Source: Hydractinia symbiolongicarpus (lineage: Eukaryota; Cnidaria; Hydrozoa; Anthoathecata; Hydractiniidae). From it: a stretch of DNA of 64,000 nt. The stretch's first letter is position 1; every line of letters begins with the position of its first letter. Shown here one piece after another: positions 34,257 to 45,361 of this stretch. The DNA is taken from positions 15,353,501 to 15,417,500 of the forward strand of contig NC_079881.1 of NCBI RefSeq assembly GCF_029227915.1, given 5' to 3'. The notes under the pieces are model-generated. The model did not search any database, had not been told where the DNA came from, and saw only the letters and a list, made by a program, of their open reading frames with translations. Made by a program: the position numbers and the translations under genes.

Positions 34257-35932
34257 CTAAATTAAAAGCAATAACATTGTGGATACCCAGGTATTACTTT
34301 GATGCCTGTTAAAATAGTTATGAAAGTGTACAAATCTTATGATCTGCGAAGAGTTACGTGAAATTCTTAGATTTTACAAATATTTAGCACAGAGATTTGC
34401 GCTGTAGAAACGTAACGTTTAAAGACGAAATAATCATGGCATAAGGAAATAATTTCAAGCCATCACCAATGCAGGAGGTATAATTTGTAAGAGAAAATAT
34501 CAATTTATGGCTTTATCTGTATTGTATGTTTTTTTCAATAATCATAGAACATTTCTGTAATTGTTGAAAAATATAATGTGGATGAAGCCTTTAAAGGAGA
34601 GACGAACAAAATATTATTTTGCGGCAGCCAGAAAATAAATTTTAAGCTAGAGAAATTTTTTTATAGATTTATAAATCCTAAAATCTACTAAGATCACTAC
34701 TTTGATAACAAATAAATAACCATATTTCACAACTAAGTATATATATTTATCTTTTCTAACAACATTTTTGCGGAGAGAAGCGGAGGGCGCGTCAGCGCCC
34801 GGAGCGTAGCGGAGCCCATTTCCTCATTAAATAAGCCAAATATAAAAGAAAAAGGAAGTACGGTGGAGAGTATATAGGGTTTCTATACGATTTCCGCGCC
34901 TCGTCCCCCCTATACATCAAAAATATCCAAAATTCGGCCTTTTTTGAGTCAGTTTCCCAGCGATTTAATATGGTCATTCTTAATTACATTTTTTAGTAAG
35001 CGAGACAATATGTTTTTAGCACGGCGATGGAGTTTTTGTTGTTTTTTAACCAAGCGTAAATAGTGCTGTTTCCAGTTGAGATTAAGTTTGCCTACAATTT
35101 TTAGCCACGTGATACACATAATAATTTTACTAATATCACATGACTTTTTTCTCGGACACATAGCGCCTCAAACTCAAACTTTCGTTAATCTAAGCTATAT
35201 CGCAACTGACGGAAGGGCTTGTTCAAGAAAACGAAGAAAGGGTATGTTTTTAGCTAGCTAGCATATCATTATTCCTTTACATGTAATGAACTCTTTCTTA
35301 TTGTAATGAACCTCTTCTCACCCACACCTAACTAGCAAATAACTACCAACATATGTGGCAAAATAAGCTGGTATAACACTACCAAATTGGCTAGCTAGCA
35401 GCATAAACTAGGTAGTTAACCAGCACAAAACTGTTTTTCTCACTAGCTACTTATCTGACATAAAACTGGCTACTTGGCCGGCATAAAATTAGCTATGTAG
35501 CTAGATTTAAATGATCCTTAAGACATATTTTCTAGTCATACACATACTGCACAATGAGTTAATTATGCTCTGATTAGGAAAGTACCATCAAATATCTACA
35601 ATTATCCACAAAATATGTTGCTTCTAACATTTTAGACAAAAAACTAAGAACCAAAAGTTTAGCCAAATCAGCAAAAGAACATTGGTATAGACATATATTC
35701 TTTTTAGCAGAAGAGCCTGGACTTTTTTTTATAAATAAAAGAATAAATGCAACCTCCATAATGTGTTTTTTGCAACCTTGTCCATAGTATTTATTTTGAA
35801 AAATATAGTGAAAATGGAAGGTTATGTAGAGCTATCACTATTTTTCACTTTTAGCTCATTCACACCCCTAAAAAGATCCCTAACTAAAGCATAAAACATA
35901 ATTTAGTGGCTAAGATTTTCTAGGTAAATAAA
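34257..35932. other. Presumed intron / intergenic, AGCTAGC clusters
   Basis: Upstream of the TMEM26-like exon, so part is probably intron. No upstream exon was recognised. It holds a GC-rich hairpin at 34785-34800 (GGGCGC GTCA GCGCCC) inside a GGAGCGTAGCGGAG context, and AGCTAGCTAGC clusters at about 35250-35262 and 35390-35402. Confidence 0.5.
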
Positions 35933-36416
35933 GAGGGTGCCGATAAGCCGCAAATGCCCGCATATATACGGGTGAGTTCGGGTGACTTTTCGAATTAAAT
36001 TGACGGTTGTCGGCCGAAACCGCCCGCACTTTCCCGAACACGCCTGAACTCGCCCGGAACATTCCCGAAATGCAATACCTTGTAACATAAACATGGCGGA
36101 CGACAGTTAAAAGAATGCGTTTGAAGAGAAAGGAGTTAATAAAGTTTATATATAAGTTATTTATCAAGTAAATCTTATCACAAATCATAAAAAACAGTTC
36201 TTTTAAGAACTTCGCTATCACATAGTTAGTTCATTTAAATTTTTATACTTTTTTAAATAATTCTTCGAGAGTCATTTGTGGTGAATCTTTTTTTTTTTCG
36301 GGCATTGTTCGGGACTATGCGGTTTTTTCGGGCAAATACCTGAATTTTTTTCAAAACGCCGAACTCGCCCGAAAACGCCCGCACTTTTTACGGCGTATGC
36401 GGCTTATCAGCACCCT
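35933..36416. mobile_element. Short transposon with ~20-bp inverted ends
   Basis: The left end reads GAGGGTGCCGATAAGCCGCA. The reverse complement of the right end reads GAGGGTGCTGATAAGCCGCA, one mismatch in 20. The interior has GC-rich subterminal blocks (GCCCGCACTTT and CGCCCGAACT-type motifs at both ends) and an AT-rich middle, and codes for no transposase. It looks like a non-autonomous DNA transposon, perhaps hAT-type. The target-site duplication is not clear. The right part alone is present at 28323-28393. Confidence 0.65.
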
Positions 36417-37131
36417 CGTGCTAAATATACCAAACTAGGTGCCATATTTTTACGGATTCTAATTCGTCAGATTATAAACAGAATGTAATATCATCGCTTC
36501 TTGTACAATCATCTATATCACATTCATTTTTGCAGTCAGAACACCTTTCAGAAATCAAAAATAATTTGCAATTGGGAAATCTCATAATTTCTACACCGGG
36601 AAATAATTTCCCTTTCTGTAACTTGACCTTAACTGTATATACAACACAATACTTTAGCAATCTTTTTTGTAAATGAGACATAAAACACTTCTTTAGTTAG
36701 ATTTATTGCTTTTATTGTTTAGTTGAGGAGAAAAGTTAAAGCTATATTTGTTGTTGATTTTATTTAATATAAAACTCCCTTTAATTAGCACCCCCTTATA
36801 AATTAATGAGAGCCGCAGCAAATACGGTACGTTTGAATTTTATAAATTTGTTAATTTTTTTTAAAAGAATATTAGTCCATAAAATGTTGGCATTGCTTTT
36901 TGAGAAGTTGTTCTCTATTTCATTTTTATAGATGTCATTTATATATCTCAAAATCATAGTTCTAACGACGAAAAGAAAATTTAAGAAACTAATGATTTGA
37001 GCCTGAATCTGTTCTTATTTTTCGCAAATTTGACGGCTCATCTCTTATGAAATTGTTCTTATAAAAAAGCGTAACTTTTTCTCCAGATATATATGCCTTT
37101 TTTACTCACTAAAAACACTCAACAATTTTAT

Positions 37132-37199
37132 GCCCTGTTGGTCTAATGGCTATGGCACTCATGCAAATGAGAGATCCGGGTTCAAATCCTGGACGGGGC
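37132..37199 (+). mobile_element. tRNA-derived SINE head, duplicate
   Basis: Identical to 29303-29370, carried as part of the segmental duplication (offset 7829). Confidence 0.65.
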
Positions 37200-37828
37200 T
37201 AGGAAAAACAATTATGTATCTAACAACAGCCAGGTAATCCGTGTGGTCACACATTATCGAGGTGATTTTTTTATCTGAATCCTTATATATGTGAGAAAAC
37301 GTGCCAATTTTATAAAATCAATTACTTAGTGCATGTGTTACTTTGCACCAAGTTGGCTTTAAATCTCAAAAATATAAAAAAAATCCTATTTTTAGCCTTT
37401 TTACCGTGTATTTTTGATTATATTCGACTATATTTTGTATTTTTACTCAAAACTGCCTATCATTTTTCTTTTTCTAAAACTTTGAATGAAACTAACACTT
37501 TTTGGTGAACAAGAAACTAAAATAGGCGTTTTTAAAAAATGACTCTCGTTGACTTCTGCGATCATTTCTGTATCTTGACTTTTATTGTTGTTAGAGTTAT
37601 TAAAAACCAATATTGTCAAATTCATCCGAACCAAGTTGACTTTTAATCTTTAATTTAAAAAAAAAGGTTTAACTTCTTGTATTGACACATAATTCTGATG
37701 ATTCGCTGTATATGGACCTTATATAAATGTAATATCCTGTTTTTAGGTACTGAATTTGAAATTTGCAACTTAATATTTAGATATATTGAGAATACGTAAT
37801 ATTTGAGTTGTAGAGGGGAGAGTTTCTA

Positions 37829-38269
37829 TTAAGGTCCCTGCCTGCCTTGCCATCACTCACCGTGCCTTTGCCTACCCTTCCCATGCCTTTTTTCTGGTGC
37901 CTGCCATGCCCTTGCCTACCCCTGCCTTGCTGATTCCTCTTCATGTTTCCTTGCCTGCCTATGCCGTGCCTTTTCCTTGCCTTCATTAATGCATTTGCCT
38001 TGCCTGTGCCTTGCCTACCCCTGCCTTACTGATTCCTCTTCCTGTTTCCTTGTCTGCCTTTGCCGTGCCCTGTTTCATTGCCTGCATATGCCGTGCCTTT
38101 TCCTTGCCGTGCTCAATGCCTTTGCCTTGCTTGTGCCTACTATGCCTTGTCTACCCCTGCCTTACTGTTTCCTTATCTGCCTCTTTGCCGTGCCCTGTTT
38201 CCTTGCCTGCCTTTGCCGTGCCCTTTCCTTGCCGTGCTTAATGCCTTTGCCTTGGCAACCTCTCCGCAA
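37829..38269. repeat. CT/GCC-rich minisatellite, duplicate
   Basis: Copy of the array at 30000-30440, within the segmental duplication and apparently unchanged. Perfect retention of a degenerate array points to very recent copying. Confidence 0.85.
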
Positions 38270-38285
38270 CACTTTCTATACTAGT

Positions 38286-41200
38286 TACAGAATTTTCATA
38301 GCAGTATGGGGTGAAAAAAAGTAAGTTTTGGATGTACTTGCAGGTGAATTTTAAAAATAAGGTCTTTGACTAATAATGATAACTAAAAATATTTTACGTA
38401 CTATAGTAGTACAAGCATGTTATAACCTTCGTTTAAACTTCTTCGAACTTAAGAAATATCTGTAATGACTAACAGCAATATTTTTTCATGTTAAGTCTTT
38501 TTTCCATAACAAACAACGAGCTTCAAACGATATAGTTATGACAAGATGGCACCAAATTTTAATAGCTATACAAATCGGAAATATTCAACAACAAATCGAA
38601 CGCGACTCAAATAGTAAATATCTTGATTTATTTTGTGCAATTAACCTGTGACTATCACAATAAGGAGAAATATATTCCATTGTTTCTAAATTTAGCCACC
38701 CGTTTAGCAAATGTAAAAATACTGAATTATAAATAATTCAGCACTCACAAAGATGTAAACAAAACTTGTATTTTTAGCAGACTGTTTTATATTTTGGGTT
38801 TCGTGTGTTGTCGTTCTGCAAAGTTTTAGGTAAAAATTTAATCTTTGCTTCTAGACCTTTTTTGTTATGATGGCTGTAACATGTAAATTCATTTATTATG
38901 GAGAAGACTAAGCCAGACGGTCTGGTCTTCAAAATCAACACTGTTATCATAAACTTTTATTCAGCAGCGGTGCCGTGCGCAGTTCGCCTCTCCTTTAAAT
39001 GATTTTTTTCTTATTTCTAAGAAATACTTAACGTGGACTAATAATGAATGGATATTAACGTTTACTTGACTGTGTGTACCTTGGGGCAACAACCATCTTC
39101 CAATAATTAGTACAAGCATGCCAGTTTGTTCCAGAATAGATGCACGTTTCGATTCAGTCATGTCATCAAATAACTAAATTATATCACGAAAAAAGTATAT
39201 TAAATATTACTATTTGAATTATCTTAGTGGCAGAAGTTCTTAGTGCTTCCGTAATGCCACATAATTGTTTATGCACTGAAAAAAAGAAGAGCTATTGAAA
39301 GTTATATCAAACAGATTTAATAAGTTGATGGAATCTTATGCTTACATTAAGTATCAATATGGAGGTAAAAATAAAGACCGAAATCATCCGTGATGCGATC
39401 AATTGCAAACCTATTCATGTTGTTCTTTTTAAAATTCTGGCGCGTGTCAGTTTTAGTAAATTTCATTGGTCGAGAAAACAATCGAAATGTTTATAGGTAA
39501 GTAAGCAATAAAGTAAGTAATAAATTAAGTAAGTAAGTAAGTAAGTAAGGGGAAGTTTAACGTCCTTGGAGATTCTATCCTAACGGCTGTTAAAGTTATG
39601 ACATTACGTAATTGATTAGCGGGTCAGACAGCAGTTTATTTTAAAGTAAATGATATACCTTTTGTGTGTTAACAAGAAAACATTCTGGAAATATTTATTA
39701 ACTTTCGAATCTATTAATGAAATTACACCGTTCAAAAAGTTCAAAAAAGAATGAAAAATGATGTTGCGAGAAAACTTAAAAAATTATACTCACACTATAA
39801 TAACTTCAATAAGCCTACTAAATACTTTAAAGGGTAGAAACTTTCGAGACTGCAAAAAAAATATTTTTTTCTAAGCAAATTTAAGGGACCCTTCCAGAAG
39901 TTTGTTGTTAACAAAAAAAAATCAAGGACACATGGATGGATATTATTAATACGTATACAATCTTTTTCTTTTTTCAATCCATCAATCTATTACAATAACT
40001 TTTGTCTCTTTCTTTCTTTTTGCCATGATAAACATTTCTCTAATTTCTTTATTTCATCCAATACTTGTCGCAGCTTCCTTCTTTTTTCTCTTTTGCGTAG
40101 AACAGGTAGAGTGCTCACGACTGGGGGTACTGCATTGTCTTCGACAGGTTCAATATGAAGATCCGAGACTAATTCCAGTCAGCCTTGATTGTAGCATTGT
40201 TGCACTCGAGGTACGTACGACTTCGCACTGACTCGCATGGTTGTTGGAAAGGTTCCGGAATCTTTGATCCTATTAGGATCGGCTCACAGAAGATGTCATC
40301 CATCGGTCCTTTCCGTCAAAATGTTGGGTGATGATGACAGGCAAGTTAGTCATCTGCTAGCCGCTTGTGATGTCACGGTAGAATAATTTAAATTGTTATT
40401 TCGTAGCAAAATTTAGCGGTACATTTTTGAAGATGGAGAAACTGACGACGAAACTGATTCCGAGTGGAAAGTTAAAGAAAATTAGTTCTATTTTTTTACT
40501 TTAAACAAAGCAAGAAAATTATAAATTTTGTTTCAAAAACCGCGAAACGCGAAAGTTTATTCCATAAAATTCGCGTTTTTATTATACGCGAAAGTTTCTG
40601 CCCACAATGCGAGTATGTTTATTTTTTTTTATCACGGGTGGAGAGTTCAGCCACTTCAGCGCTTACCTAAAGAGAGTTTTTCAGTGCGAAAATCCTGTGT
40701 ATCCAAAACTAGTAATAAATAAGTAAAAAAAAAAAAAAAAAAAATTTGTTTGAATTAACAAGACATTTTATAACAACACAATAAATGGAATAGCTAGCCA
40801 GCGGGCCACTTTGTAGCTAGTAAGTGGGTAATGTATAACAATTTGTTCATGATCATCACAACTTTGTACGTTTACGTTTTGTAGATTAGAAGCTTCAGGC
40901 AATAGACACTTTCCAAAGGATTCTCAGCATGCTGTCAGACATACAAAGAGAATACTAGACTTTGACAAGACTTTATGACGTTTTGGTTTAAAATCTCTAG
41001 CGTAATATCGAAATAATTCCTGGAAATGATGCTAATTCGATACAATAAGGATAAGAAAGAGCCGTGGTTTAATTTGGCGGGTAGAATGGCAAAATTTTTT
41101 TACATATTTGCTTAAGAAGTTGTAATTCTGACAGGCGTGGAAATGCTTGTGTTTCTATCAACATGGCGGAAACGACTTTAGCATACATACTATAACTCTA

Positions 41201-42038
41201 GTCACATGGACCCAAAAATGTGTATAATGTAGTCAACTTGTTCTTAAAAGATTTTGTTTTGTTAAAAGTTATTGAGACATTTATAACCACTATCGCATAA
41301 CAGCTATTTAAGTGTGGTTAAACTTTTTGAAAGTTAGAGCCAGAAGTCATAGCTTAACATGTAACAAAATGATTTTACCGAAACAATAGCAGTAATTTGC
41401 TTGCTTTGAGGGCTAAATATTTTTTTAGACTTTGTTTTTTTCCTCTTTGTAGTTTGTTGTGTTGTGAATCTGTTTTCAATTATCCGTTACTGCATAAAAA
41501 TTTGATAGAATATTTTTTAACTGTTGTACATATATTTTTACATGCATTTTTGTTTTGTTGTATTCTGCTTATACTGGGCCTAATATTTTTCATTTTTTAT
41601 CTAATGAAACTTTTTTATTTTGTTTTTAAGATGCCTTTCTAATAGGCCTCTTATTATTTATGCTGTAAAAGTTTTACACGAGCTTAATATGGGAAGTGTC
41701 TATTAATTATAGAGTTTTTCATCACTAAGCATAAGAAATTTTTACATTTTTAACTGAATTAGCGGAAAATCTTTGGAATATACCTAGACTATTATTATAA
41801 CCTATAACTTGCAACCACGTGGTTGTAAATATGCTAAAATAATTTATCAGGCCGTACTTATATAACACGACGACCACTGCTTTCTTTTTTAAACTCAGCG
41901 AAAAATACGCCGTATGTTTCGTTTGCTTCAAAAATTCGCCTAAGGCGAAAAAAATCCTGAATTCGCTCCTGTTTATACTTCACTTTACCCCACCCCGACC
42001 CCTTTTGCTCCAGCTGATAGTACTTGGTTTATTGAAGC
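38286..42038. other. Intergenic, few features
   Basis: No firm gene. It holds an (AAGT)n microsatellite at about 39492-39549, a possible single exon at 40101-40210 (listed separately), a short region with repeated CGCGAAA motifs (40540-40580) and a poly(A) run at about 40724-40744 that may mark a retroposed end. A 14-bp palindrome CAACCACGTGGTTG lies near 41813. Confidence 0.5.
40101..40210 (+). other. Possible internal exon, 110 bp
   Basis: A pyrimidine-rich tract ending TTTTGCGTAG precedes 40101, and GTACGT follows 40210. Between them one frame is open, GC-richer than its surroundings, and encodes a cysteine-containing segment with L-R-Q-V-Q-Y-E-D-P-R-L. The composition is protein-like, but I do not recognise a family and no certain neighbouring exon was found. 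Confidence 0.3.
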
Positions 42039-42279
42039 AAACTGTCCATGAATTCTTTATAGGTTTGCCTTTTCATAGTTAATTAGCAAATATTTCTTGG
42101 GTTTAAGGCAATAAATAACAAATTAAATTTTGATAAATTTTCTCCCTGATCTTTGTCAGAGCATCTTCAGATCCCAAGTAAAAACGTCTTTCAACATGCA
42201 TGTACAAAATGTTAAAAATTCTCTTGATAAAAATAAAATGTATAAAAAATCGTTTATTAACAATAAAAGTCGTTAAAAA

Positions 42280-43075
42280 TTATAGTATGTTTTCCCAAAT
42301 TTCAGATAATCGTCTTATTTCATCTTTTTTGTTCAATAAATCCGATTTATGTTGTTTAATCGCTAATGCCTCTTTAAATTTTCTTTTAATAAAATTGTTT
42401 TCCCTATAGAGAATTTCTATTTTCTCAAAGTTCATTTCGTGTTTTGTTTCTTTAATGTGTTTGGACATTCCAGAGACGTTTTCTTTATCGTTTTTTGCGC
42501 CATTTTTGTGTTCTTTTATTCGTGTTGTCAACTTCCTTCCTGTTTCTCCTATGTAATATTTTCCACAATCTCCACACGTTACTTTATATACAACACCTGA
42601 TTCATTGTCCTGGTTTCCGTTTTTCAATATTTTGTTGCCTTTTACAACATTTTTTAGCGCTTTGTTTTTCGTATGTGTTAATTTTACATTAAATTTCTTG
42701 CATACTCTGGCGATTTGTTCTGAGATGCCTTTTTCATAGGGTAAAAACAATCGAATTGAATTCGTGTCGTCATCTGTCTGGTTTCTTCCATTACATTCTT
42801 TGTTTAATGTTTCTTTTATCGTTTTTGTTACGATGCTCTTGGGAAACTCATTTAATTGCATAGTTTTTTGTATATAATTCAATTCTTCTTTGAGGTCTGC
42901 TTCTTCTGTGCAAATGGTTTTTGCTCTTCTCGTTAAAGTTTTAATTGTCGATAGTTTTACGTGTAAAGGTTGGTTTGACGTATAATTAGTGTATTGTCCC
43001 GTATGCGTAGGTTTTTTATACACTTTTGTTTTCACTGTATTATCATCTTTTCTCATTATTAAACAATCCAAAAAT
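42280..43075 (-). pseudogene. Penelope RT/GIY-YIG C-terminal fragment (inverted arm)
   Basis: On the minus strand this arm encodes about 263 residues: the tail of the RT and the complete GIY-YIG endonuclease domain. It is the same as the C-terminus of the sense copy except for one noticed substitution (S for N in the F-P-K-x-I-V-T-K segment). It begins at 43075 with no start codon of its own and is a by-product of insertion, not a separate gene. Confidence 0.85.
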
Positions 43076-43153
43076 ACATTATCTCTTACTGATTATGCAA
43101 ACCTTCTAAAACTCACAAAGAAAAGACATTCAAAGAAAATTCAACACAAAAAC

Positions 43154-45178
43154 ATGCATCTGTCAAGAAAATTCGAAATATTACTAAAGAAAAAGTTCAA
43201 ACAAAATAATGAGATAACACCAGAAGAGAAGAAAAAACACCAAACAAAAACGCTATTAAACTTTTCTGGTATTGAAATTCCTGATGAATTTATTCCGTTA
43301 TTGTCAAAGGGTCTCGAATTCAAAATTTCAACGAAGAAATTACCTATAATTGACATGATTTGTGGAATCGAAGAAGCAGCAAAATCGTTTTCTTCACCTT
43401 CAATGGCAAATGGATTTCGATTTGAATGCAAAAGAATTATGGAAAAAGGAAAAAACACAAAATTAACAAATATTACAAATGAGCTGTGTAATGAGTTAAA
43501 TGAATGGTTGAAACAAAATAGACTTATTTTGATCGAAAACGACAAAGGCAGAGCAACATGCATAATTTCGCAACAAAAAGTAGACGAATTAATTAATCAA
43601 GAATTATCCAACAAAGAGAGATATGTAGAACTGAAAGGTGATAATATTGAGAAAGCAAAAACGGCTATTAACAAGGAAATCGCAAATCTCCGAAAAGAAA
43701 ACATGTTATCGATAGAACAAATGAAACAATTAAAACAAATTACGCCGTCAACACCTATGGCAAGACCATCATTAAAAACTCATAAAAACCCACTAAAGGT
43801 CAGACTTATAATAAACACTCAAGGATCTGTATTCTACAAAATTGCTAAATTTGTTAGTAAAGAACTTAAATATCTAACAACATCAGCAAAATCATACATA
43901 AAAGACACGGAGCAATTTGTTAACAAAGTAAAAGAAATTAATTTGGACGAGAATGAGAAGTTGGTGAGTTTTGATATTGCAGATATGTACCCTTCCCTAC
44001 CAAAATCTGAAGTCATACATGAAGTAGAAAGGAGAATCAGAGAAGACACTTTTAAAACAAATGTTAATAAAGAAGCCTTAGTACGTCTCGTGAAAATCTC
44101 AGTTGAATTTATGACCTTCAAAATAGGAAACAAATTCTACAACCAGGCGGATGGTCTCTTCATCGGATCACCTGCGTCGCCATGTTTTGCCGAAATCTAC
44201 ATTCAACGAATAGAAGAAAATAGTATCTACTCAATGTTACACGCACCAAGAATTTGGCTAAGAAAAGTAGACGATACGTTCACTGTTACAAAACATAAAA
44301 CGGAGGACACCTTAAATGAGCTGAATAACATTCATTCAAAGGTAAAATTCACAGCGGAGGAAGAAAAGGATGACCAGATCCCATTTTTGGATTGTTTAAT
44401 AATGAGAAAAGATGATAATACAGTGAAAACAAAAGTGTATAAAAAACCTACGCATACGGGACAATACACTAATTATACGTCAAACCAACCTTTACACGTA
44501 AAACTATCGACAATTAAAACTTTAACGAGAAGAGCAAAAACCATTTGCACAGAAGAAGCAGACCTCAAAGAAGAATTGAATTATATACAAAAAACTATGC
44601 AATTAAATGAGTTTCCCAAGAACATCGTAACAAAAACGATAAAAGAAACATTAAACAAAGAATGTAATGGAAGAAACCAGACTGATGACGACACGAATTC
44701 AATTCGATTGTTTTTACCCTATGAAAAAGGCATCTCAGAACAAATCGCCAGAGTATGCAAGAAATTTAATGTAAAATTAACACATACGAAAAACAAAGCG
44801 CTAAAAAATGTTGTAAAAGGCAACAAAATATTGAAAAACGGAAACCAGGACAATGAATCAGGTGTTGTATATAAAGTAACGTGTGGAGATTGTGGAAAAT
44901 ATTACATAGGAGAAACAGGAAGGAAGTTGACAACACGAATAAAAGAACACAAAAATGGCGCAAAAAACGATAAAGAAAACGTCTCTGGAATGTCCAAACA
45001 CATTAAAGAAACAAAACACGAAATGAACTTTGAGAAAATAGAAATTCTCTATAGGGAAAACAATTTTATTAAAAGAAAATTTAAAGAGGCATTAGCGATT
45101 AAACAACATAAATCGGATTTATTGAACAAAAAAGATGAAATAAGACGATTATCTGAAATTTGGGAAAACATACTATAA
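43154..45178 (+). CDS. Penelope-like reverse transcriptase with GIY-YIG endonuclease
   Basis: Intact frame. The ATG at 43154 (M-H-L-S-R-K) is the first methionine inside the sense body; the open frame reaches back to 42989 only by reading antisense arm sequence. Numbering from 43154, the RT core has S-F-D-I-A-D-M-Y-P-S-L-P at about 270-281, G-S-P-A-S-P-C-F-A-E at about 337-346, and the catalytic V-D-D in R-K-V-D-D-T-F near 372. The C-terminal domain starts with a C-G-D-C zinc-like pair, then K-Y-Y-I-G-E-T-G and R-K-L-T-T-R-I-K-E-H, the GIY-YIG nuclease. The final helix has a conserved glutamate. The enzyme nicks target DNA and copies its RNA. At 674 residues it is near full length; a few N-terminal residues may be lost at the junction. 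Confidence 0.9.
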   Translation: MHLSRKFEILLKKKFKQNNEITPEEKKKHQTKTLLNFSGIEIPDEFIPLLSKGLEFKISTKKLPIIDMICGIEEAAKSFSSPSMANGFRFECKRIMEKGKNTKLTNITNELCNELNEWLKQNRLILIENDKGRATCIISQQKVDELINQELSNKERYVELKGDNIEKAKTAINKEIANLRKENMLSIEQMKQLKQITPSTPMARPSLKTHKNPLKVRLIINTQGSVFYKIAKFVSKELKYLTTSAKSYIKDTEQFVNKVKEINLDENEKLVSFDIADMYPSLPKSEVIHEVERRIREDTFKTNVNKEALVRLVKISVEFMTFKIGNKFYNQADGLFIGSPASPCFAEIYIQRIEENSIYSMLHAPRIWLRKVDDTFTVTKHKTEDTLNELNNIHSKVKFTAEEEKDDQIPFLDCLIMRKDDNTVKTKVYKKPTHTGQYTNYTSNQPLHVKLSTIKTLTRRAKTICTEEADLKEELNYIQKTMQLNEFPKNIVTKTIKETLNKECNGRNQTDDDTNSIRLFLPYEKGISEQIARVCKKFNVKLTHTKNKALKNVVKGNKILKNGNQDNESGVVYKVTCGDCGKYYIGETGRKLTTRIKEHKNGAKNDKENVSGMSKHIKETKHEMNFEKIEILYRENNFIKRKFKEALAIKQHKSDLLNKKDEIRRLSEIWENIL

Positions 45179-45278
45179 TTTTTAACGACTTTTATTGTTA
45201 ATAAACGATTTTTATACATTTTATTTTTATCAAGAGAATTTTTAACATTTTGTACATGCATGTTGAAAGACGTTTTTA

Positions 45279-45361
45279 CTTGGGATCTGAAGATGCTCTG
45301 ACAAAGATCAGGGAGAAAATTTATCAAAATTTAATTTGTTATTTATTGCCTTAAACCCAAG
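45279..45361 (+). ncRNA. Hammerhead-ribozyme-like motif in Penelope 3' region
   Basis: CTGAAGA (45287-45293) fits the hammerhead core CUGANGA. It is followed by a possible stem II (CTCTGA 45296-45301 with TCAGGG 45308-45313, loop CAAAGA) and then GAAA (45315-45318), the second core block. CTTGGG (45279-45284) can pair with CCCAAG (45356-45361) as stem I. Hammerhead motifs are known in terminal repeats of Penelope-like elements. Weak points are a bulged G in stem II, a long AT-rich segment in place of a short stem III, and an unclear cleavage triplet. The inverted arm carries the same motif on the minus strand (about 42096-42178). Confidence 0.4.

Larger units (their letters stand above)
36346..38285. 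repeat. Segmental duplication, copy 2
   Basis: Direct second copy of 28323-30456, lacking the 194 bp at 28468-28661; the junction is ATATCAT|CGCTTCTTG near 36495. It starts inside the inverted-end element and ends at ACTAGTT near 38285, after which the two copies differ completely. Almost no substitutions were seen between copies, so the duplication is recent, was homogenised, or is an assembly effect. Confidence 0.9.

Noticed and set aside
29281-38285. CRISPR-like array of direct repeats
   Set aside because: Repeats are either tandem without spacers or one large duplication; the DNA is eukaryotic.
42989-43153. Extra 55 N-terminal residues of the Penelope protein
   Set aside because: The first part is read from the antisense arm before the junction at 43076, so it is not native protein.
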